Source: an uncultured Oscillochloris sp. (GTDB taxonomy: Bacteria; Chloroflexota; Chloroflexia; Chloroflexales; Chloroflexaceae). From it: a stretch of 8,596 nt of DNA. Below, in pieces: positions 1-5,281 of the stretch. A program made the position numbers and the translations under genes. The stretch lies in the NCBI GenBank assembly GCA_903877345.1, contig CAIRDL010000386.1, positions 1-8,596 of the forward strand. The letters run 5' to 3'. How positions within the stretch are numbered: position 1 is the first letter of the stretch; the number at the start of each line of letters is the position of its first letter. The notes under the pieces were generated by a model. The model had not been told where the DNA came from, ran no database searches, and saw only the letters and a program-made list of their open reading frames with translations.

Positions 1-864
1 AAGTTCGCCATAGACGGTGGCTGCGTTAATGCGGGCGTAGCCATAGCCAGGAACATTGACGATCAGGTCGCGGGGAAAGGAGAGCAGGGCGATGCGCTGG
101 CGGGCCGGTTCGAGCCGCATCACCATAATCGCATCCGAACGATTCTGCCAATTCTCGCCGGGGCGGCGGTCGCTGCCCAGCAACAGAATGTTGATCGCCG
201 TATCGCTAACGGGTGCGACACCGAAGGTGGGCATCAGCGTTGGTAACGGGGCTAGGCCAATGGCGGGTAGTCTGACCGGCGTCGGCGAAACGACCGGGGG
301 CGTAGTTGCGCTGGGCGTCGGCACGACAACCGGGGATGTTGTAGCCACAACGCTGGGACGGGGCGGTTCTGTGGGGACGCCCGCATCAGGAATGGCGCGT
401 GGGGCGGTATTGGCGGCAACTTGCGGCCCATGTGTGGCCGGCAACGGGCTTGGCTCACGAAGTGCCGCCAAGGTCGGCGTAACGGGCCGCCGCGTGGGGG
501 CAGCAGTGATCTGCATCGCCGCAAGATTTGTACTGATGGTGTAGGTCGCCAGGGCTACGCGCCCGAGAGCAAGGCCCACGCCAAGCACCAGCACGGCCAG
601 GGTACCCAGAAGGACAGAGCGCCACCGGGGATTGCGACGGCGGCGGTGCATCGGCGGAAGCGGAGGTCGTCGCCGTGGCGTGACGGGGGCGGGCGGCGTT
701 TCGCTCAACAGAGCCGCAAGCAAGCCTTGGGTTTCTGCGGCGGCGAGGGTGGCGCGGCACGTAGCGCAGTCGGCTACGTGAAGCCCCAGGGCCGTTCCGT
801 GGGGCGTGGTGGCGTTGGGCCGCACACCTTGGCGAATGAGTTGACGCGCCTCTGAGCATTCCAT
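1..864 (-). CDS. LCP (LytR-CpsA-Psr) family protein with N-terminal zinc-finger motif, 5' part only
   Basis: Frame is open from ATG at 864 to the left edge (288 codons), so the C-terminal part is missing. Visible in order: an N-terminal segment with C3 and an HxxxCxxC motif (H29, C33, C36) as in zf-HC2 / anti-sigma zinc domains; a basic stretch (about 73-82, RRRRNPRWR); one membrane helix (about 83-105); a long Pro/Thr/Val-rich linker (about 118-215); then the start of an LCP domain from about 222, with INILLLGSDRR, RSDAIMVMRL and LLSFPRDLIVNVPGYGYARI. LCP proteins are extracytoplasmic enzymes that transfer undecaprenyl-linked glycopolymers to the cell wall or otherwise act in envelope assembly. 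The topology fits a cytoplasmic zinc motif and an external LCP domain. The ribosome site is weak (GGGA about 10 bases before ATG). The LCP call is firm; the zinc role is inferred from the motif only. Confidence 0.88.
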   Translation of the reverse strand, partial: MECSEARQLIRQGVRPNATTPHGTALGLHVADCATCRATLAAAETQGLLAALLSETPPAPVTPRRRPPLPPMHRRRRNPRWRSVLLGTLAVLVLGVGLALGRVALATYTISTNLAAMQITAAPTRRPVTPTLAALREPSPLPATHGPQVAANTAPRAIPDAGVPTEPPRPSVVATTSPVVVPTPSATTPPVVSPTPVRLPAIGLAPLPTLMPTFGVAPVSDTAINILLLGSDRRPGENWQNRSDAIMVMRLEPARQRIALLSFPRDLIVNVPGYGYARINAATVYGEL

Positions 865-884
865 GCCGAACGTTCCCGTCTTGA

Positions 885-901
885 CAGATTGCAGATTGCA
901 G
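885..901. repeat. Short tandem GATTGCA repeat upstream of the LCP gene
   Basis: Two adjacent copies of GATTGCA lie in the short region between the LCP start and the insertion sequence. The same region holds a 10-bp perfect palindrome, TTTAGCTAAA, at 927-936, and an A-rich stretch with CAAAG repeated at about 957-969. No convincing promoter pair could be assigned for the minus-strand LCP gene. The region 865-999 holds no gene. Confidence 0.35.
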
Positions 902-999
902 CTTTGCCGCAACAGGACGCGGCGCGTTTAGCTAAAACGGGATTCTAGACTCACCACAAAGATACAAAGGCACGAAGCTACCAAACATGGATACTGAAT

Positions 1000-1018
1000 A
1001 GAGTTTATCCCGGTTTGT
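1000..1018. repeat. Left terminal inverted repeat of the IS5-type element
   Basis: AGAGTTTATCCCGGTTTGT is the exact reverse complement of 2000-2018. It lies 12 bases beyond the transposase stop codon. Confidence 0.88.
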
Positions 1019-1030
1019 TACATCGCCCGC

Positions 1031-1964
1031 CTACGTCATCGGTTGCCAGGAGGGGGTGACACGGACGCGGAAGGTATGCAGGGCACAGCCGATTTCCATC
1101 ACGAGATCACGCCCGCCCGCTTTGACCATGCGGCAGGCCTCCTTGAGGATGCGACAGCGTTTGATACTGCTATTCACATGCTCCCGACGCTGCGCCAGTT
1201 CCTGATTCGCCGCCTTTTGCTCGTCGGTCAGTGCTTCGCCCCGTGGTTTGCGGGCAACGGATAGGGGGGCGCATCCGCACTACGCGTATCGTGTCGGCTG
1301 CCGGGATGGGTTGTGCTGAGCAACACGATGGTCAGCGTCGCATTGATCAACCGCACATTTTTCACCGTGTGGCGCTTCTTCTTGCCGCTCTAGCAACGTT
1401 TCTGTTCTGCCGCATCCTGGGGACGTGGAATGGGTCGTTCGGTGCCATCATGGCAAAAAGGGGGGGCGGAGCTGGCGCGTGGTCGGTCGGGTCAGCGTTG
1501 GGGTTGACCGGATCGGTCGCCGGAATCGCAGCAGCGACCGGCTCCTGGACCTGCGCCGGTGCCATCCCGAGGCGGCACGCCAAGTCGTCTAGGTCACGCC
1601 TGGGGAGATCGCCCAAGGTCGCCAAGGTGGCACGCAGCACGGGGCGTAAGGTGTGGATCCACTGGTTAGCTTTATTCTGCCGTATGCCAAAGAGCCGTCC
1701 ATGGAAGACCTGGAGCGGGTTGCTTTTCAGATAGCTCAGGATGAAGAGGAGCCGGTCTTCGGGGGTCGGGAGCGGACACGTTCGGTAGGTGGTGTAGGTA
1801 CGGGCCGTGCGGGGATGTCCATCCAGTTGCCATGCTGCCATATGTGCCCGAAACGCCGTCTCGAACGGCCCTACCAGGAGCTGAAACTCGTCCAGCGTCA
1901 GGCTCGTGAAATCCAGTACGTCCACAGGATTTTTCGTGAGGTCTGCAAACCGTAGCCCTGCCAT
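1031..1964 (-). pseudogene. IS5-family transposase, broken by two frame changes and one stop
   Basis: Starts at ATG 1964 behind a near-perfect Shine-Dalgarno (AAAGGAGGT at 1972-1980, 7-base spacer). The first frame (200 codons if read straight to the stop at 1362) carries the helix-turn-helix part, with motifs such as PTPEDRLLFILSYLKSNP and FGIRQNKANQWIHTLRPV. The catalytic part needs a -1 shift near the C7T5 run at 1455-1466. It then reads LFCHDGTERPIPRPQDAAEQKRC, a TAG at 1390-1392 where family members normally have Tyr, then SGKKKRHTVKNVRLI and HPGSRHDTRSADAPPYPLPA. A second shift near 1247-1251, probably one lost A, restores KPRGEALTDEQ, EHVNSSIKRCRILKE and VMEIGCALHTFRVRV, ending in SWQPMT at TAG 1031-1033. 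The catalytic D, D and E appear to be retained across the pieces. The product should be inactive. Confidence 0.85.
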
Positions 1965-1971
1965 CGTCGGT

Positions 1972-1980
1972 ACCTCCTTT
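1972..1980 (-). promoter_or_regulatory. Strong Shine-Dalgarno of the IS transposase
   Basis: On the minus strand AAAGGAGGT precedes ATG 1964 by 7 bases and fixes the transposase start. It is much stronger than the ribosome sites of the host genes in this window. Confidence 0.75.
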
Positions 1981-1999
1981 CGTTACCAGATAGCATACC

Positions 2000-2018
2000 A
2001 CAAACCGGGATAAACTCT
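2000..2018. repeat. Right terminal inverted repeat of the IS5-type element
   Basis: ACAAACCGGGATAAACTCT is the exact reverse complement of 1000-1018. It lies about 20 bases upstream of the transposase Shine-Dalgarno. Confidence 0.88.
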
Positions 2019-2106
2019 GCCAAGTAGGCTTCTGGCGCACCGAGGCTTTGTCACTCGGCACTTCGTTGATGCCTTGGGCAACGCCCCGTAAGGGTCGCTT
2101 TACCAC

Positions 2107-2330
2107 GCGCTGGGCAGGATAGAAGCGAAAGCTTGCACCTTGTGGCGTGCGATGATCCGTCTTGAACCACCACGTCAAGAGTTGCTTGGTCGTCGGGGTG
2201 ATGCCGGGGGTGCCATTGGCGCACCTCATGCCGAATGTTCGGTACCGCTGCAAAGACCTGACATGTGCGCGCTTTGGAGTAGCTGCGTGGGTACAACAGC
2301 GTTTGTTGCACGCGCATATCAGGGTCTATG
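2107..2330 (-). pseudogene. Decayed N-terminal fragment of a type III restriction-like helicase
   Basis: Two minus-strand frames join into a recognisable segment. The upstream frame reads KARTCQVFAAVPNIRHEVRQW. After a frame change near 2216-2222 the other frame reads NGTPGITPTTKQLLTWWFKT, then DHRTPQGASFRFYPAQR. This resembles the region just before the first helicase motifs of type III Res-like helicases. It parallels the intact gene at 5281-8061, which reads VQAWRNGGYRGVTRITRELL, EHW, then LFFCQREAAET. Similarity stops at AQR (2107-2109), and the sequence to the IS end at 2018 is not recognised. Upstream it runs straight into the 21-bp repeat array, so the true N-terminus is lost. The reading is from motif memory and from comparison within this window; it could be a chance likeness, but the ordered match over about 55 residues makes that less likely. 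Confidence 0.5.
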
Positions 2331-2339
2331 AACGACGAC

Positions 2340-2513
2340 GAAAGCTTCCTGCACCCCCAGAAATGATTCCTACGCCCCCAGAAATGATTCCTGCGGGTGC
2401 GGGAAAGCTTCCTGCAGGTGCGGGAAAGCTTTCTGCGGGTCCGGGAAGCTTTCTGAGGATGTGGGAAGACTTTCACCAGAGGACGGTAGAAAGCTTTCAG
2501 GAGTCCTTCTAAC
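2340..2513. repeat. Minisatellite block 1: 21-bp monomers
   Basis: Six contiguous 21-bp units start at 2340, 2361, 2382, 2403, 2424 and 2445. They share a core like GAAAGCTTcCTGCgggtgcgg; two units have AAATGATTCC instead of GAAAGCTTCC. Two further diverged units of 24 bp follow (2466-2489 and 2490-2513, the last with AAAGCTTTCAGGAGTCC). Because 21 is a multiple of three, open frames run through the block on both strands with a 7-residue period (for example RRKLSRT on the minus strand). These have no independent support as genes. Confidence 0.85.
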
Positions 2514-2549
2514 CAGTCCGGCAACGAAGGCTTCGGGTATCCATCATGC

Positions 2550-2602
2550 TGGCTTCGACAAGCTCAGCCAGCGTCAAGCGTTGGCTGAGCTTGCCGAAGC
2601 CA
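2550..2602. repeat. Strong hairpin (24-bp arms, 5-base loop)
   Basis: Left arm 2550-2573 and right arm 2579-2602 are inverted copies with two differences, around the loop TCAAG. The arm core, GGCTTCGACAAGCTCAGCCA, resembles a dispersed intergenic palindrome seen in many bacterial genomes; this is general knowledge, not a search result. There is no T-run next to it and no gene ends here, so I class it as a dispersed palindromic repeat rather than a terminator. Confidence 0.8.
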
Positions 2603-2645
2603 ACGCTTGACACTCAGCCAACGCTTGACACTCAGCCAATGCTTT
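2601..2645. repeat. 18-bp tandem direct repeat grown from the hairpin arm
   Basis: CAACGCTTGACACTCAGC occurs at 2601-2618 and 2619-2636, followed by a partial third copy (CAATGCTT). The unit contains the CAACGCTTGA / CTCAGC sequence of the hairpin loop and arm just before it, so it may derive from that element by slippage. Confidence 0.75.
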
Positions 2646-2682
2646 TGCAAGAAACCTTCGTTGACGAACTACTAACACTTAC

Positions 2683-2957
2683 AGGAGTCCTCCTAACGCT
2701 TTCATGAGAACGCGGGAAGCTTTCAGGAGTCCTCCTAATGCTTTCATGAGGATGTAGGAAGCTTTCAGGAGTCCTCCTAACACTTTCATGAGAGCGCGGG
2801 AAGCTTTCAGGAGTCCTCCTAACGCTTTCATGAGGACGCGGGAAGCTTCCAGGAGTCCTCCTAACACTTTCATGAGAGCGCGGGAAGCTTCCAGGAGTCC
2901 TCCTAACGCTTTCATGAGGACTCCTAACACTTTTAGGAGGGTGTGGGAAAGCTTCCA
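2683..2957. repeat. Minisatellite block 2: 42-bp higher-order units
   Basis: Five full contiguous 42-bp units start at 2683, 2725, 2767, 2809 and 2851, each beginning AGGAGTCCTCCTAA and ending GGGAAGCTTTC or GGGAAGCTTCC. Two truncated, rearranged units follow (2893-2920 and 2921-2956). Each 42-mer splits into two related 21-mers: GGGAAGCTTTCAGGAGTCCTC and CTAACGCTTTCATGAGGACGC share 13 of 21 positions. The block is therefore a dimeric form of the monomer family in 2340-2513. Odd and even units alternate between AACGC and AACAC variants, which hints at a still longer 84-bp period. Copies abut without spacers. Confidence 0.88.
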
Positions 2958-3041
2958 CACGGCCCACCCAAACGTCCTGGCGGCGTGTGAACGCTGACGC
3001 TACGAGGGAGGTGCGAGAGTGAGCAACCGGCGGCACAAATG

Positions 3042-3077
3042 ACACCCTCCTCGCTCAAGGATGGGCGAGGAGGGTGT
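3042..3077 (-). terminator. Perfect 13-bp stem hairpin downstream of the nuclease-helicase gene
   Basis: ACACCCTCCTCGC (3042-3054) pairs perfectly with GCGAGGAGGGTGT (3065-3077) around a 10-base loop. It lies about 30 bases after the stop of the minus-strand gene ending at 3107. On that strand the stem is followed by CATTTGTG, not a clean U-tract, so it may be an imperfect intrinsic terminator or an mRNA 3'-end stabiliser. Confidence 0.65.
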
Positions 3078-3106
3078 GGGTAGGCGAAGCACAAACCACA
3101 ACGGGA

Positions 3107-5089
3107 TCAGCGCACCGTTGGTGCTGGCACCGTATGCCATTCCACAAGGTCGGGATAGGCTTGTGCCACCGCTTGTAACACTTGGCCGATGTAGTGATCG
3201 CGTGAGCGGATCTGAATGACCAACGTGTCAATTGCACGGGTCAGCGGAATCATTAGCCAACGCGCCGCAAAGAGATGCGCCTCACGCACATCATCCCGAA
3301 AAGCAAACGTCGTCTGGGCAGGTGGGGTGTACTGACGTTGCTTGTAGTCGTACAGTTCATCAAAACCAAGATTGACGCCCATCCATGCCTCTAACCCACG
3401 GCACGAATCGTACTGAACGACGCGGATTTGCTCAAGACTCGTCGGGTAGTTGGCGCGTACCGCCTTGTCAGTGCCATCCCAAACGGTGTAGGCCCATTTC
3501 TGAAAACGGTTTGCCACGTAGGAGTGGACATGCTCACGATCCCGCCGATCAACGAGCGAGGGTGGCACACAGAAGAGCGTATCAATGGGATGATTGTTCG
3601 CCTGGCGCGTAAGCTGCATCAATTGGTCGTGAAAGCTGCGATCATCGGCATAGAGTCCTTCGAGGATGATCACTCGCCCGCCATACATTTCCTTGTCTGG
3701 CTCAAGCGACCAATCGGGCAAATCAAGCTGGCGGGCGACGGCAAGCGCAAACTGGCACAGTCCCGCCTTGAGGCGCAGCGATTTATGGAGCGTCACGGTT
3801 TGCGACTGTCCTTTGGCAAGCAGATCACGCCAGTGGGTGCGCTGCTGCCCGCGTACCATCTGGTCAATGCCATCAGCCAGCACGAAGTGACGGAAATCGT
3901 AGAGCAGGAAGAGCAAATCGCGTTCGTCGGTGGGCCAGTCCTGGGCCTCATCAATGAAGATATAGTCCCAATCAAAGTGTTGAGGGGCAGCGGCAATCAG
4001 GGCGGCCAGGGGATCTTGCTGTTGGGCACGCACTTTACGGAGGTGTTTGAGGACGTGCTGTTTGTTCTGCTCAAGCTGAAGCAGAAATTGTTTGGGTTGC
4101 GCATCCACAATGCCAAGGTGTCTGACAATCTGATAGAGAAACGCATGCACCGTCTTGAAGACAATGGTACGTGACGTATCATCGCTGCCTGCACCGATGA
4201 GGGCGAAGAGCCGCTGTAAATCAGCCACCAACACCTTGTTGTAAGTCAGAATGAGCACCCGCGCATCGCGCTCAGTGTAGAGATCATAGGCGAGTTGCAG
4301 GAGACGCACGGTTTTGCCCGTCCCGCCACGACCTTGAAAGATCAGTAACTGCTGCCCCATCTTCTCCATGTACTTGGTTGTTTCACTCTGGCGAGCACGA
4401 TTACGGCTAATCCGTTCAATTTTCAGCCGATCAAGGGCCGACATTGCCAGACGCTTACTCAATAGGTCAACGATTTGGGCTACCTGCGTCGGGTTCGCCC
4501 GCGCAAAGGCATCAATTTCCTGCACGCCGCCCACGAAAGTGGCCCGTGGTCGTCCTAAGGCAACGACTCGGCGCAAAAAGTCACCCCATGTCGCCTGTTC
4601 GCCAATAAGATTACTCATGATTTCTGGGAGGCAGTGTTGGGGCACATTGGGCAACCAGACAAACTCGGTGATGAAGGGTGGCTTAAGCTCGTGTTGCGCG
4701 TAGAAATCGCGGAGCGCTGCTTGTTGCTTGTGGGCTTGCGCGGTGGCCGAATGCGAACGGTTGCGGTACTGCACGGTGGCTTGATTGCCGTCAAACGTAA
4801 CCTTATCGCGTGGGTGCTCTTTCAGTTCAATGGTCAGACAGAGCGAACGGACAACGATGGGGGCTTCATCAGGCGTAGCGCGGGGGATGGGTCGGGGTTT
4901 GGCAAGCAGGACAAAGACGACCAGGTCAATATCGGTCGTGGTTTGGCCGTAACACTTTGCGCCAGCGACCAACCGAATGTCAGCAAGCTCCTCGGCATCA
5001 ACCCCGGGCCATGCCGCAATGATGAGGTCACGTAAGGCACAGGCGGCGCGGTATTCGGCGGTACCTTCCGGCCCAATAATACGAATCAT
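3107..5089 (-). CDS. NERD-like nuclease fused to a UvrD/Rep-type SF1 helicase
   Basis: 660 residues from ATG 5089 (MIRIIGPEGTAEYRAA). The frame stays open upstream to a GTG at 5230, but those 47 residues look non-coding, so I prefer the ATG despite a weak ribosome site. Residues about 1-130 form a nuclease-related domain with DID (D53, D55) followed by IELK (E88, K90), the D...ExK pattern of NERD / PD-(D/E)XK folds. Helicase motifs follow: Walker A GRGGTGKT (253-260), motif Ia VLILTYNK (278-285), Walker B with DEAQD (380-384), motif III VLADGIDQ (403-410), motif IV with R439, motif V VQYDSCRGLEA (558-567) and motif VI PLTRAIDTLVI (615-625). It should be an ATP-driven DNA or RNA translocase with attached nuclease. 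Such fusions are common in defence islands, but its target is unknown. It is co-directional with the gene at 5281-8061, about 190 bp away. Confidence 0.85.
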   Translation of the reverse strand: MIRIIGPEGTAEYRAACALRDLIIAAWPGVDAEELADIRLVAGAKCYGQTTTDIDLVVFVLLAKPRPIPRATPDEAPIVVRSLCLTIELKEHPRDKVTFDGNQATVQYRNRSHSATAQAHKQQAALRDFYAQHELKPPFITEFVWLPNVPQHCLPEIMSNLIGEQATWGDFLRRVVALGRPRATFVGGVQEIDAFARANPTQVAQIVDLLSKRLAMSALDRLKIERISRNRARQSETTKYMEKMGQQLLIFQGRGGTGKTVRLLQLAYDLYTERDARVLILTYNKVLVADLQRLFALIGAGSDDTSRTIVFKTVHAFLYQIVRHLGIVDAQPKQFLLQLEQNKQHVLKHLRKVRAQQQDPLAALIAAAPQHFDWDYIFIDEAQDWPTDERDLLFLLYDFRHFVLADGIDQMVRGQQRTHWRDLLAKGQSQTVTLHKSLRLKAGLCQFALAVARQLDLPDWSLEPDKEMYGGRVIILEGLYADDRSFHDQLMQLTRQANNHPIDTLFCVPPSLVDRRDREHVHSYVANRFQKWAYTVWDGTDKAVRANYPTSLEQIRVVQYDSCRGLEAWMGVNLGFDELYDYKQRQYTPPAQTTFAFRDDVREAHLFAARWLMIPLTRAIDTLVIQIRSRDHYIGQVLQAVAQAYPDLVEWHTVPAPTVR

Positions 5090-5244
5090 CCTGGGTCTCG
5101 CTTCGTCGTGGTACTGGCACCCTTGCGCTCCGGTGAGTCTCAAAGACGATGCGAGTAAACTGAAAGGCGTGGATGCGTATCGTGGTGCGCTCTGAGTCAC
5201 TTTGCTACTGTGCCAAGTAGCCGTTACCACGGTGCAACCAGGAT

Positions 5245-5281
5245 GGGCTTACAGCCCCCGCTGCATTGGTTTGGGTGCAGC
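5245..5281 (-). terminator. Weak hairpins in the gap between the two helicase genes
   Basis: GGGCT (5245-5249) pairs with AGCCC (5253-5257) around TAC. A second short stem, GCTGCA (5260-5265) with TGCAGC (5276-5281), touches the stop codon of the upstream gene. Stems are short and there is no U-tract, so any termination would be partial. The rest of the roughly 190-bp gap (5090-5280) shows no recognisable promoter. Confidence 0.25.

Larger units (their letters stand above)
1000..2018 (-). mobile_element. IS5-family insertion sequence (degenerate transposase)
   Basis: A 1019-bp element bounded by 19-bp perfect terminal inverted repeats, AGAGTTTATCCCGGTTTGT at 1000-1018 and its reverse complement at 2000-2018. 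It encloses one minus-strand transposase gene that fills nearly the whole element. Size, end structure and the transposase motifs (DGTERPIPRP, SGKKKRHTVKN, HPGSRHD, EHVNSSIKR) match the IS5 family with an HTH_Tnp_4 / DDE_Tnp_4 type protein. The subgroup is not determined. No clear target-site duplication is seen (left flank ends GAAT, right flank begins GCCA), so the insertion is old, one flank has been rearranged, or the true ends differ by a base or two. Confidence 0.85.

Noticed and set aside
455..859. 134-residue minus-strand frame and 144-residue plus-strand frame over the LCP gene
   Set aside because: Both are shadows of the LCP frame, whose domain order and motifs are clear. Their compositions are Arg/Ala/Pro-rich and featureless.
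957..969. Short CAAAG direct repeats as an operator or promoter element
   Set aside because: They are too short, and they do not lie at a fitting distance from a start codon. A known dispersed A-rich repeat is an equally good explanation.
996..2024. Target-site duplication flanking the IS
   Set aside because: The 2-4 bases on each side of the inverted repeats do not match in any register I tried.
2683..2957. Possible CRISPR array (regular repeats of 42 bp)
   Set aside because: The units abut with no unique spacers, they vary internally in a dimeric pattern, and no cas gene is present.
2632..3045. Open frame of 137 residues (minus) and two other frames of 93 and 69 residues over the 42-bp array, with a repetitive ESVRRTPESFPR pattern
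   Set aside because: Both array periods are multiples of three, so frames stay open on both strands without selection. No ribosome site or non-repeat domain supports a gene.
3428..4174. 248-residue plus-strand open frame
   Set aside because: It is antisense to the helicase core and has no recognised domain or ribosome site. The minus-strand frame carries all the SF1 motifs.
5090..5230. 47-residue N-terminal extension of the nuclease-helicase from a GTG at 5230
   Set aside because: The extension has no domain-like composition, and the conserved-looking sequence begins at MIRIIGPEGTAEYR (5089). I cannot exclude the longer form.
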